NCBI GenBank assembly: GCA_016793465.1
Contig: JAEUJW010000053.1
Location: 124,001 to 188,000, forward strand
From: Myxococcales bacterium
GTDB taxonomy: Bacteria; Myxococcota; Polyangia; Nannocystales; Nannocystaceae
DNA: 64,000 nt
Direction of reading: 5' to 3'
This document shows positions 21,371 to 29,111 of this stretch, piece after piece. A model generated the notes under the pieces. It was given only the letters and a program-made list of their open reading frames with translations. It ran no database searches and had not been told where the DNA came from. The position numbers and the translations under genes are program-made. Within the stretch, counting starts at the first letter, position 1. Each line of letters begins with the position of its first letter.

Positions 21371-22911
21371 CCCGCCTCCGGCGGCGCCGCGTCGCTCGCC
21401 TCGCCGGCGGCCGCTGTCCGCACGGCCTGCTCGACCACCAGCCGCGCCTGCGTGCAGGCCTCGACCATCTGATCCGGCACCCGCGTCGACGACCGCACCC
21501 CGAGCTCGATCTGCAGGCAGCGCCGCAGCATGGCCGCGTCCGCCAGGCCGCGCCCGACCCCGTCCAGCCGCAGCAGCCACGGCGACGGCCACAGCCCGAG
21601 CACCACCAGCGGCAGCGCCAGCGCCGCCGCGCCCGCCAGGGCCGCGCGCTCACCTGTCCCCGGGGACCTGTCCTCCGGGCCCTGTCCCTGCGGACCTGTC
21701 CGATCGGCCAGGGCCCGGATGCCCGCCACCAGCATCACCCCGGCGGCGAGCGCCAGCGGCCACGCGCGCGCGCCGAAGGTCGGCAGCGAGAACCGCGCCG
21801 TCCCGATCAGCACCAGCGCCGCCGCCACCCCGCCCGCCAGCCCCGGCGCCGGCAGCAGCGCCAGCCCCGCGAGGCGGCGGCCCGCCCCCGCCGACAGCGC
21901 CAGCAGCCCCGCGGACCCGCCGAGCGCCAGCACCACCGCCATGATCGTCGCCCCGACCATGCCCTCGTGGTGCTGCCCCGCGACCCCGAGCACCAGCAGC
22001 CCCGCCGGCACCGACGTCGCCAGCAGCAGCGCCCGCCGGGCGTCTGCCTCGGCCCGCGCACACACCGCGCCGACCAGCCCGCCGAGCACCGCCAGCGTCG
22101 CCACGCCGGTGGCCGCCGTCGCCGCCGAGCCCGCGGCCAGCGGCGCCCACAGCCGCAGCAGCACGTAGGCCCCGACCCAGCGCACTGGCCCCGCGATCAG
22201 CAGCGCCGGCCCCCGCGGCGCCGCCGCCCCGGCCGCGACCAGCCACCCGTGCAGCGGCCACAGCCCCAGCGTCAGCGCCCCGCCCAGCAGCAGCAGCCCC
22301 GCGACCGCCGCCTCGAGCCCCGGCGGCAGCAGCACCTGGGCCAGCGCGGCCAGCGAGAGGTCCCAGGTGCCGCCGCTGGCGTCGTGGTGCGCGACCGCCA
22401 GCAGCCCGATCGCGAGCGCCAGCGCAGCTGTCCCGAGGGCCAGGTACAAGCCCGCCGCCCCGCCGGCCCGCCAGCGCCCGCTCGCCGACCCGCCCGCGAC
22501 CAGCCCGGCGACCAGCGGCGCGAGCAGGGCGTGGCACGCGACCAGCAGCCCGAGGTCACGCGCGAGCACCACCGCGAGCAGCACCGACTGCAGCGCGAGC
22601 CCCCCCGCGAGCGCCGCCCGCGTCCCGCCCAGCAGCGCCGCGACCTGTCCCACGAGACAGATCACCAGCACACCCGGCGCCGCCAGCCCGTCGATGCCCA
22701 GCGCCAGCGACAGCCCGAGGCCCGGCAGCCACGGCGACGCGACCGCCAGCCCCGCCGGATCCGCCGTCGCCGCGGCCAGCCCGCACAGCAGCCCGAGCCC
22801 CGCCGCCGCGCTCGCGACGCCCCGCCCGAACCTCGCCGGCGCCAGCGTCACCGCCAGCGCCCCGACGAGCGGCGCAAACAGCAAGAGTCGCAGGTCCGCC
22901 GGCACGATCAC
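21367..22911 (-). CDS. NuoM-like (ND4 family) membrane protein, divergent
   Basis: 514 residues. GTG22911 is preceded by GGAGGAGGCGCC and overlaps the upstream stop by 4 bp. About 14 helices. The signature PLHGWLVAAGAAAPRGPALLIAG matches the NuoM PLHTWLPDAHxxAPxxxS motif but has lost PDAH. By eye the helix-5 Glu (WEVMLVP in E. coli) is His here (CHALLAPL) and the helix-7 Lys position is Trp with Arg beside it (PVRWVGAYVLLRL). The loop around residues 402-418 (RTGPQGQGPEDRSPGTG) is encoded by 14-bp GGACAGGT repeats at 21651-21702. Part of the overlapping NuoJ-K-L-M-N-like run. No peripheral-arm subunits are nearby. Confidence 0.8.
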   Translation of the reverse strand: MIVPADLRLLLFAPLVGALAVTLAPARFGRGVASAAAGLGLLCGLAAATADPAGLAVASPWLPGLGLSLALGIDGLAAPGVLVICLVGQVAALLGGTRAALAGGLALQSVLLAVVLARDLGLLVACHALLAPLVAGLVAGGSASGRWRAGGAAGLYLALGTAALALAIGLLAVAHHDASGGTWDLSLAALAQVLLPPGLEAAVAGLLLLGGALTLGLWPLHGWLVAAGAAAPRGPALLIAGPVRWVGAYVLLRLWAPLAAGSAATAATGVATLAVLGGLVGAVCARAEADARRALLLATSVPAGLLVLGVAGQHHEGMVGATIMAVVLALGGSAGLLALSAGAGRRLAGLALLPAPGLAGGVAAALVLIGTARFSLPTFGARAWPLALAAGVMLVAGIRALADRTGPQGQGPEDRSPGTGERAALAGAAALALPLVVLGLWPSPWLLRLDGVGRGLADAAMLRRCLQIELGVRSSTRVPDQMVEACTQARLVVEQAVRTAAAGEASDAAPPEAG

Positions 22912-24791
22912 GGCGCCTCCTCCGCCCCCGCGCGCCGCGACCCGAGCAGCGCCGGGTCGATCCCGCCGGCGTCGACCGGGTAAGTGCGCGACGGCCCCAG
23001 CTGCGTCACGTCCGGGTTGCAGTAGACGGCGCCGAGCAGCACCGCCGCGCCCGCCAGCACGCCGATCAGCGCCCGCGCGAGCTCCGGCGGACCGCCCGCG
23101 CGCGCCGCCTGGATCTCGCCCGGCCGCAGCATCACGCCGAGCAGCCGCACCTCGATCAGCTCGTGCAGCCCGCGGCACAGCGACCACCAGCGCCGGCGCA
23201 GCCCGTCGCCCGACCACGCGGGCGCCGGCACGCGCACGCGCAGCCACAGCCACCCGATCCACGCCGCCGCGATCGTCACCAGCGCCCCGCCGCGCGCCAG
23301 CGCGATCGAGTAGCCCGGCCGCGGCCCGAGCGCGAACTCCCCCTCGAGCAGCCAGCTCATGCCGAACGTCGGGCTCACCCACACCCGCAGCCCCGCCGCC
23401 ACGCCCGGCACGTCGATCGCCGCCGCCAGCGCGCCGAGCCCCGCCAGCAGCGCCCCGAGCCCGGCGTACAGCCCGGCCTCCGGGCGGTCCTCCGCGACCT
23501 GTCCCTGCGGACCTGTCCCTTCGAACCTGTCCCGCACGACAGCCCCGACCCCGGCCCCGATGCCCGCGGCCGCGAGCACCACCAGCCCCGCGAGCGCGAA
23601 GTTGATCGCCGGGCTCCACGCGCTCATGAACATGAACGCCGCCCCCGCGACCTCGCCGAGCCACAGCCCGGCCCCGAGCGGCAGCAGCCCGAGCGCCAGC
23701 CCGCCGATCCACCGCGCCGGCCGCCACGCCCCGCCGAGCGCCAGCCCGGCCGCGACCAGCCCGTGCGCCAGCGCCAGCCCGACCGCGGCGACCCACGCCC
23801 CCATGCCGCAGGCCACCAGCATCAGCCCGATCGTCGCCTGCGACACCCGCGCCAGCGCCTCGTCCCGGCCGCCCGCCTGCGCCGCGCGCAGCCCGGCCCA
23901 CGCCGCCAGCAGCCCGCCCGCGAGCGCCAGCCCGGCCATCGCCCGCGGGGCCATGGCGATCACCACGTGCATGCGCAGCAGCAGCAGCACCCCGGCCGCG
24001 CTCGCCAGCCCGAGCAGCGCCGCGCGCGACGCCGGGGCCTCGCCGCGGACCGCCGCCGGCAGCCCGAGCGCCCGCCCGATCACCGCCACCGCCAGCCCGC
24101 AGGTCGCCAGCGTCGCCATGCCGCTGGTCACCAGCGAGGCCCCGGCGCCGAACAGCGCCCCGCGGGTCACCAGCGGCAGCGACAGGTCGCCGGCCCCGAC
24201 CGCGACCGCCAGCACCGCCAGCCACACCCCCGCGTCGGTGAGGCGCGCCCAGCCGCGCGACCTGTCCTCGACGACCTGTCCCGAAGCACCTGTCCGTTCA
24301 GCCAGCCCCGCGGCGCCCGCGACCAGCACGGCGACCTGCCAGGCGATCGCCGCCGCCCACACCGTCGAGCCCATCGCCAGCAGCAGCGTGGTGCCCAGCA
24401 GCGCCGCCGCCCGCCCGAGCGCCACCGCCCCGCCGCGCGCGTCGACCAGCCCCGCCAGCATCGTCACCAGCGCGACGATCACCGCCTGGCCGGCGAGCAC
24501 CAGCGTCATGCCCTCGATCTCGAGGTCGAGCCCGAGCATCGTCGTGAACCCGACGAACGCCCAGGCGACCGGCTGCGTCGGCTCGAGGTCGGGCCGCACC
24601 GACAGCCCGTAGAGCGCGGCCGCCAGCAGGAACATGGCCAGCAGCGTGCCCCCGAGCGCGAAGCGCCCGGCCACCGCCGTCGCCCGCTCCGCCCCGAACC
24701 ACCGCCGCCACGCCGGCCCGAGCAGCAGCACGGTCACCCCCGCCAGCAGCGGCAGCAGTGCGATCCCCAGCAGGCTCACGTGCGCGTGCAT
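22908..24791 (-). CDS. NuoL-like (ND5 family) membrane protein, divergent
   Basis: 627 residues, about 16 hydrophobic helices. A SQATIGLMLVACGMGAW segment followed by ALAHGLVAAGLALGG matches the SQxGYM..ThAffKAlLFL region of NuoL with His kept and Lys replaced by Ala. The fifth-helix Glu is Gln (AIAWQVAVL), and the KSAQxPLHxWLPDAM motif is not recognisable. Two hydrophilic loops (RTGASGQVVEDRSRG near 167-181 and RFEGTGPQGQVAEDRPEAG near 422-440) are encoded by GGACAGGT repeats at 24259-24297 and 23495-23533. A C-terminal segment with helices and ELIEVRLLGVML is followed by a soluble tail. It starts 3 bp after the NuoK-like stop and overlaps the NuoM-like start by 4 bp. Confidence 0.78.
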   Translation of the reverse strand: MHAHVSLLGIALLPLLAGVTVLLLGPAWRRWFGAERATAVAGRFALGGTLLAMFLLAAALYGLSVRPDLEPTQPVAWAFVGFTTMLGLDLEIEGMTLVLAGQAVIVALVTMLAGLVDARGGAVALGRAAALLGTTLLLAMGSTVWAAAIAWQVAVLVAGAAGLAERTGASGQVVEDRSRGWARLTDAGVWLAVLAVAVGAGDLSLPLVTRGALFGAGASLVTSGMATLATCGLAVAVIGRALGLPAAVRGEAPASRAALLGLASAAGVLLLLRMHVVIAMAPRAMAGLALAGGLLAAWAGLRAAQAGGRDEALARVSQATIGLMLVACGMGAWVAAVGLALAHGLVAAGLALGGAWRPARWIGGLALGLLPLGAGLWLGEVAGAAFMFMSAWSPAINFALAGLVVLAAAGIGAGVGAVVRDRFEGTGPQGQVAEDRPEAGLYAGLGALLAGLGALAAAIDVPGVAAGLRVWVSPTFGMSWLLEGEFALGPRPGYSIALARGGALVTIAAAWIGWLWLRVRVPAPAWSGDGLRRRWWSLCRGLHELIEVRLLGVMLRPGEIQAARAGGPPELARALIGVLAGAAVLLGAVYCNPDVTQLGPSRTYPVDAGGIDPALLGSRRAGAEEAP

Positions 24792-24794
24792 CGA

Positions 24795-25052
24795 TCAGTC
24801 CCGCAGCGTCCTCGCCAGCGCCGCCCCGACCAGCGCGTAGGCCCCCGCGATCGTCACCGCCAGCAGCGCGAACACCTGCCCGCCCGCGTGGCCCCACGCG
24901 CGGGCGAACGTCGCCCACACCAGCCCCGCACCGACCAGCGCGAGCACCAGCCCGAGCAGCCGCCGCGTCGGCGCGCGTCGCAGCAGCAGCCCGAGCAGCC
25001 CGAGCAGCACGAGCCCGCTCGCCGCGTACAGCACGTGCGTGATCGGCAGCAT
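24795..25052 (-). CDS. NuoK-like (ND4L family) membrane protein, divergent
   Basis: 85 residues with three hydrophobic helices. GHAGGQVFALLAVTIAGAYALVG matches the NuoK pattern (DGQVFALFVLTVAAAEVAIGL). Both membrane glutamates that are essential for NuoK proton transfer appear replaced: E36 by Val (LLGLVLALVGAGL) and E72 by Tyr (AGAYALVG). It lies 10 bp after the NuoJ-like stop and 3 bp before the NuoL-like start, the normal J-K-L order. In authentic complex I this subunit links NuoJ and NuoN in the proton path. Confidence 0.82.
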   Translation of the reverse strand: MLPITHVLYAASGLVLLGLLGLLLRRAPTRRLLGLVLALVGAGLVWATFARAWGHAGGQVFALLAVTIAGAYALVGAALARTLRD

Positions 25053-25062
25053 GGGGCCGCGG

Positions 25063-25548
25063 TTATAGCCGATGCGCGGCCCGCTGCGACCCGGCGATCG
25101 CCGCTGCCGCCAGCACCATCAGCCCGGCCACCAGCGTCGGCGCGTACGGCCCGGCCAGCGCCGCCCCGACCTCCGCCGCCGTCCCGAAGCCCGAGCCCGG
25201 GGCCAGCTCCCGCCCCGTCCACACGTACTGGCGGGCCCACGTCCCGACCAGCACCAGCGCCAGCCCGGCCAGCAGCGCCAGTCCGGCGATCCGCCAGCCC
25301 CGCGGCTCCGCCGGCAGGCCCTCCGCGCGCGCGGCCGGCCCGACCAGCAAGGGCCCCGCGGCCCCCGCGATCACCACCGCCAGCAGCACCGCCGGCAGCG
25401 TCGCCATGACCTGCGCATACGCACAGGCCGCCGCCAGCACGCACAGCCGCAGCGCCCGGACGGCCGTCACCGTGGTGCGCGCGGCGATCGTCCACACCCC
25501 GGCGGCCAGCGCCGCCGCGGCCGTGACCACGAACAGCGCCGTCGTCAT
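25063..25548 (-). CDS. NuoJ-like (ND6 family) membrane protein, divergent
   Basis: 161 residues with five hydrophobic helices. Similarity to NuoJ is weak: RLCVLAAACAYAQVMATLPAV could correspond to the third helix, but the conserved VYxGAI pi-bulge segment is missing. The assignment rests mainly on position (immediately before the NuoK-like gene), length and helix number. ATG25548 overlaps the Mpl-GNAT stop by 4 bp (ATGA), so the membrane module is translationally coupled to a peptidoglycan-recycling enzyme. Confidence 0.6.
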   Translation of the reverse strand: MTTALFVVTAAAALAAGVWTIAARTTVTAVRALRLCVLAAACAYAQVMATLPAVLLAVVIAGAAGPLLVGPAARAEGLPAEPRGWRIAGLALLAGLALVLVGTWARQYVWTGRELAPGSGFGTAAEVGAALAGPYAPTLVAGLMVLAAAAIAGSQRAAHRL

Positions 25549-27404
25549 GTCGCCTGCCGCGGCTTCCAGGTCGGGTCGTAGACCATGCAGACGCCGCCGG
25601 TGTCGGCCGCCGCGAAGTGCGGGCTGTCGCGCAGCGCCGGGTCGATCGCCTCGCTCGCGGTCGGCACGAAGCCGATCTTGGTGGCGAAGAAGTCGGCGGC
25701 GTCGGTGGTGGTCAGGTAGATCGCCCGCACGCCGAGCACGCGCGCCCGCCGGATCGTGCCGTCGGCGAGGATCCACCCGAGCCCCTCGCCGCGGCGGCTG
25801 CGAGCGACCGCCAGGTTGAACAGCAGCGCCTGCTGCCCCGCCACCTTGAGGCTCACGCAGCCGACGATCTCGCCCTCCGGCTCGCGCATGATCATCGTCT
25901 CGGTGGTGTCGTCGAACTCGGTCGGCATGAGCCCGTAGCTCTGGCACAGCGCGTCGATGGCCGGGCGGTCCTCGTCGGTCGCGAACATCACCGCGTCGCC
26001 GAGCGCCTTCAATAATTTGTTGCCGAGGTCGCCGAACGAGCCCGACGTGAGCAGCAGGATCGTGTCGCCGGGGCTGACCTGGCTGATCACCGCGGTGCCG
26101 AGGTCGTCGACGTTGGCGTAGGCGGTGGCCTCGACGCCGTGGGCCGAGATCCCCCGCGCCAGCGCGACCGGGTCGAGCCGCTGGTCCTCGGGGATCTTCT
26201 CCGGGTGGAACAGCGGGGCCACGAACACCCGCGAGGCCGCCGCGAACGACTCGGCGAACCCGTCGGCGAACACGCTGCGCCGCGACGACGCCGAGCGCGG
26301 CTCGAAGCACACGTACAGCTTGTTGTTGGGGAAGTGCTTGCGCACCGCCGTGACCGTCACGCGCACCGCCGTCGGGTGGTGCGCGAAGTCGGTGACCACG
26401 CGGATGCCCGCGGCGATGCCGAGCAGCTCCTGGCGCCGCTTGACCCCGCGAAACCGCCGCACCCCGTCGCGCAGCGCCTCGACGTCGGCGCCCTCCTTGC
26501 GGGCGATCGCCACCGCCGCGAGGATGTTGCCGAGGTTGTAGGCGCCGACCAGCGTGGTCGACCACTCGCCGAGGCTGTGCCCGCGCTCGAACAGCTCGAA
26601 CAGCGTCTGCCCGCCGCCCCGCTTCGCGCTCGGCCGCGCGGTGTAGTCGGCCGACGCCGGCTCGTCGGTCTCGCCGAGCACGCGGTAGGTCGTCACCGGG
26701 CACGCGGCCGCCCGCGCGACCTCCACGGCGCCAGCGTCGTCGGCGCAGACCACCAGGTCGCCGTCCGCCGGGATCAGCCGCACGAATTTAATGAAGGCCG
26801 CCTTGACCGCCCCGAGGTCCGCGAAGATGTCCGCGTGGTCGAACTCGACGCTGGTGACGATGGCCCGCCTCGGCTGGTAGTGCAGGAACTTCGACTCCTT
26901 GTCGAAGAACGCCGTGTCGTACTCGTCGCCCTCGAGCACGATCGCCTCGCCCGCGCCGAACACCGCCCCGCGCCCGAAGTTCTGCGGCACCCCGCCGACC
27001 AGCGCCGACGGCTTCTTGCCGGCCACCTGCAGCAGCCAGGTCAGCAGCGACGACGTCGTGGTCTTGCCGTGCGTGCCGGCGACCACCAGGCTGCGCCGCC
27101 CTGGCAGCAGCAGCCTGGCCAGCAGCGACGGGAAGCTCTCGAGCGGCAGCCCGCGCGCCTGCGCGGCCACCACCTCGACGTGGTCGCGGCCGCACACGTT
27201 ACCCACGACCACGCAGTCCGGCCCCCAGTCGAGGTTCCCGGCCGCGAACCCCGTCATCACCGGCACCCCGGCCTCGGCCAGCTGCGTCGACATCGGCGGG
27301 TACAACGGCCCGTCCGATCCGCGCACCTCGTGCCCCGCCTGAGCCAGGAGACCCGCGAGCGCGCCCATCCCCGTGCCGCCGATGCCGATCAGGTGGACCT
27401 TCAA
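25545..27404 (-). CDS. mpl: UDP-N-acetylmuramate:L-Ala-gamma-D-Glu-meso-DAP ligase (Mpl) fused to GNAT acetyltransferase
   Basis: 619 residues from TTG27404. Mpl part about 1-465: KVHLIGIGGTGMGALA, YPPMSTQLAEAGV, P-loop GTHGKTTTSS (about 107), EGDEYDTAFFDKESKF and DFAHHPTAV, matching Mpl, which reattaches the murein tripeptide to UDP-MurNAc in recycling (MurC has a different N-terminus). A GNAT domain (about 475-605) follows: MIMREPEGEIVGCVSL, acetyl-CoA loop RRGEGLG, AIYLTTTDAADFFATKIGF. This fusion is unusual to me. The TTG start puts the initiator exactly where Mpl proteins begin; an upstream ATG at 27527 would add an unsupported 41-residue tail crossing the promoter region. First gene of the NuoJKLMN-like unit. 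Rare TTA Leu codon in NKLLK. Confidence 0.92.
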   Translation of the reverse strand: MKVHLIGIGGTGMGALAGLLAQAGHEVRGSDGPLYPPMSTQLAEAGVPVMTGFAAGNLDWGPDCVVVGNVCGRDHVEVVAAQARGLPLESFPSLLARLLLPGRRSLVVAGTHGKTTTSSLLTWLLQVAGKKPSALVGGVPQNFGRGAVFGAGEAIVLEGDEYDTAFFDKESKFLHYQPRRAIVTSVEFDHADIFADLGAVKAAFIKFVRLIPADGDLVVCADDAGAVEVARAAACPVTTYRVLGETDEPASADYTARPSAKRGGGQTLFELFERGHSLGEWSTTLVGAYNLGNILAAVAIARKEGADVEALRDGVRRFRGVKRRQELLGIAAGIRVVTDFAHHPTAVRVTVTAVRKHFPNNKLYVCFEPRSASSRRSVFADGFAESFAAASRVFVAPLFHPEKIPEDQRLDPVALARGISAHGVEATAYANVDDLGTAVISQVSPGDTILLLTSGSFGDLGNKLLKALGDAVMFATDEDRPAIDALCQSYGLMPTEFDDTTETMIMREPEGEIVGCVSLKVAGQQALLFNLAVARSRRGEGLGWILADGTIRRARVLGVRAIYLTTTDAADFFATKIGFVPTASEAIDPALRDSPHFAAADTGGVCMVYDPTWKPRQAT

Positions 27405-27488
27405 AGCGCCGCGAGAATGGACCTGGTTTCGCCGGCCGGTCAAGCCGTGACTCGGGGCCCGCGCGGGCGCGCCCGGGCCATGCGAAAG

Positions 27489-27505
27489 TTGCGAAAAATC
27501 CGCAA
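27489..27505. promoter_or_regulatory. Inverted repeat in the divergent mpl / PilZ promoter region
   Basis: TTGCG-N7-CGCAA within a locally AT-rich stretch (27480-27540) between the divergent mpl unit and the PilZ gene. The position suggests an operator or promoter element shared by both directions. No regulator is identified. Confidence 0.35.
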
Positions 27506-27598
27506 TAAAACGGCGTTCCTGCGACATTCGCCGTGTGTTATGGTCGCGTGCACGCGGCCCCGCGAAACCTCCCCCCACCACCCCCGAGACCAATCTCC

Positions 27599-27943
27599 AT
27601 GACCCGCGAACGATATGCCGGCCCCGAGCGCCGCACCCAGCCGCGGACCCTCGTCACCCTCGACTCCGAGCTGCGCACCGCCGACGGTCCGGTGCTGCAC
27701 GGACGCCTCATGGACCTCTCGAGCGGCGGCGCGTTCGTCCGCACCGCCCGGCCCCTGCCGATCGGCAGCGACGTCCGCCTCGCCCTCGATCGCGGCCGCC
27801 AGCGCAACCCCCTCGTGCTCGAGGCCGAGGTCGTGCGGGTCGGCACCCACGCCGAGGGCCGCGCCCCCGGCGTCGGCCTGCGCTTCCACGGCCTCACCGA
27901 GCTCGACGAGGGCCTCCTCCGCACCCTCATCCAGCAGACCTGA
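27599..27943 (+). CDS. PilZ-domain protein (putative c-di-GMP receptor)
   Basis: 114 residues. The N-terminal RRTQPRTLV (RxxxR-type) and the downstream DLSSGGAFV (DxSxxG) are the two c-di-GMP-binding motifs of PilZ domains, and their spacing and the total length fit a stand-alone PilZ protein. It would respond to cyclic di-GMP in the cytoplasm, typically changing motility or exopolysaccharide. Family relatives in myxobacteria often have the ERR..PR start seen here (GPERRTQPR). Divergent from mpl. No Shine-Dalgarno is evident before ATG27599. A short tandem-repeat region follows the stop. Confidence 0.9.
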   Translation: MTRERYAGPERRTQPRTLVTLDSELRTADGPVLHGRLMDLSSGGAFVRTARPLPIGSDVRLALDRGRQRNPLVLEAEVVRVGTHAEGRAPGVGLRFHGLTELDEGLLRTLIQQT

Positions 27944-28200
27944 GCCGCGCCCACGCGACCGACGCGGGCGCGCCGCGACGCGTGACGTGCACCGCCGCGG
28001 TCGTCGTTCCGCCGCGTCGCGCCGGACCGACGACCGCGACAGACGGGCTCGCTCGGCCGCCCCGCGCCGACCGTCGGCCCACCGCGTGAACCGCCGCGCT
28101 CGCTCGGCCGCCCCGCGCCGACCATCCGCTCACCGCGAGAACCGCCGCGCACGGGCCCGCGCTCGCCGAACCACGCCGGGTCGCGTCACGGCCCGGCGTG
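27944..28200. repeat. Degenerate tandem repeat downstream of the PilZ gene
   Basis: A 51-bp unit starting with GCTCGCTCGGCCGCCCCGCG occurs at 28047 and 28098 with CACCGCG(T/A)GA(A)ACCGCCGCG blocks, and a partial third copy follows. The rest of the interval is GC-rich with CGACCG blocks similar to the 13.8-kb array. No gene is seen. Confidence 0.7.
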
Positions 28201-28221
28201 TCGTGATACACGATCCGTCCC

Positions 28222-28752
28222 ATGCTCGACCTCAAGGCCAAGCTCGCCGCGGCCGGCCTCGTGAGCCAGGCCGACATCGCCGCCAGCGAACGCAAGGCGA
28301 AGCCGAAGCCCGGCGGCGCCTCCAAGCCCGCCCCCAGGCCCCGCGAGCCCGCCCACGGCCTCGACCTCCCGGCCCTGCGCAGCGCCGGCAAGGGCGCCGC
28401 CTACGACGCGATCCGCCGCGCCGTCGATCGCCAGCGCCTCGACGGTCCGGCCCCGACCGCCGCCGCCGGCCCGTTCCACTTCACCACGGCCCGCGGCCAG
28501 CTGTCGCGCCTGGTGGTCGAGCCCGCGGTCCAGGCCGCCGTGACCGACGGCCACGCCGGCATCACCGCGTTCATGTCGCACCACGGCCTGGCCCACGCCG
28601 TGGTCCCCCGCCCGCTCGCCGAGGCGATCGCCGAGCTGTTCCCCCTGTGGCTGCGCACCCTGAAGGACCACCCCGGCGCCGGCCAGCAGGAGCCGAAGCA
28701 GGAGCCCCGGACCGAAGCTCCAGGTCCCGGCGCGGACGACCCCCCTGCGTGA
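28222..28752 (+). CDS. DUF2058 family protein
   Basis: 176 residues. It begins MLDLKAKLAAAGLVSQADI, followed by a basic region ERKAKPKPGG, the typical opening of DUF2058 (YaiL-type) proteins. The later segment FHFTTARGQLSRLVVEPAVQAAVTDGHAGI matches the family's beta-rich part, in which a FxF...kikkl pattern precedes a G-x-hydrophobic strand. The function is unknown; the family is sometimes called nucleoprotein/polynucleotide-associated. The C-terminal 25 residues are low-complexity E/P/Q/G. A small inverted repeat TCGTGataCACGA is at 28201-28213, just upstream. The tRNA-His gene follows 72 bp downstream on the same strand. Confidence 0.8.
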   Translation: MLDLKAKLAAAGLVSQADIAASERKAKPKPGGASKPAPRPREPAHGLDLPALRSAGKGAAYDAIRRAVDRQRLDGPAPTAAAGPFHFTTARGQLSRLVVEPAVQAAVTDGHAGITAFMSHHGLAHAVVPRPLAEAIAELFPLWLRTLKDHPGAGQQEPKQEPRTEAPGPGADDPPA

Positions 28753-28824
28753 GAACCCGCCGGTGCAGGGTCTTCTCAAGCCCGCGAACCCTGTGCTACA
28801 AACCGCCTCCCTTCCGGTCCGTAC

Positions 28825-28899
28825 GGCGAATATAGCTCAGCTGGTTAGAGCGCTCGGTTGTGGTCCGAGAGGTCATGGGTTCGAATCCCATTATTCGCC
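28825..28899 (+). tRNA. tRNA-His (anticodon GTG)
   Basis: Acceptor GCGAATA/TATTCGC, D-arm GCTCAGCTGGTTAGAGC, anticodon stem CTCGG/CCGAG with loop TTGTGGT (anticodon GTG), and T-arm ATGGG-TTCGAAT-CCCAT all fit. The extra G at -1 (28825) paired with C73 (28899) is diagnostic of histidine tRNA. CCA is not encoded (CCG follows). Confidence 0.97.
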
Positions 28900-28905
28900 C
28901 CGCTC

Positions 28906-28950
28906 CCTGCCCCGTGTGGCCCGCAACGGTCCACCCGGGGCAGAAGCCTT
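28906..28950 (+). terminator. Hairpin after tRNA-His
   Basis: CTGCCCCG...CGGGGCAG arms (about 28906-28942) with extra pairing TGG/CCA inside, followed by an AT-rich stretch AAGCCTTTAATAATTTAATC. A reasonable tRNA transcription end. Confidence 0.6.
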
Positions 28951-29111
28951 TAATAATTTAATCTTCTTTGATGAGGGGTAGTTCGACGCCCGGGGCTCGT
29001 TCGCCGCCAGCCCGGCCGCGACGTCGGGACCCCCCGCGACGCGCCGGCTTCACGCCCCCGGCTTTCTGAACTATCGTCACGCCGCGCCGGGTCTGTCCGG
29101 TCCCCTGCACC

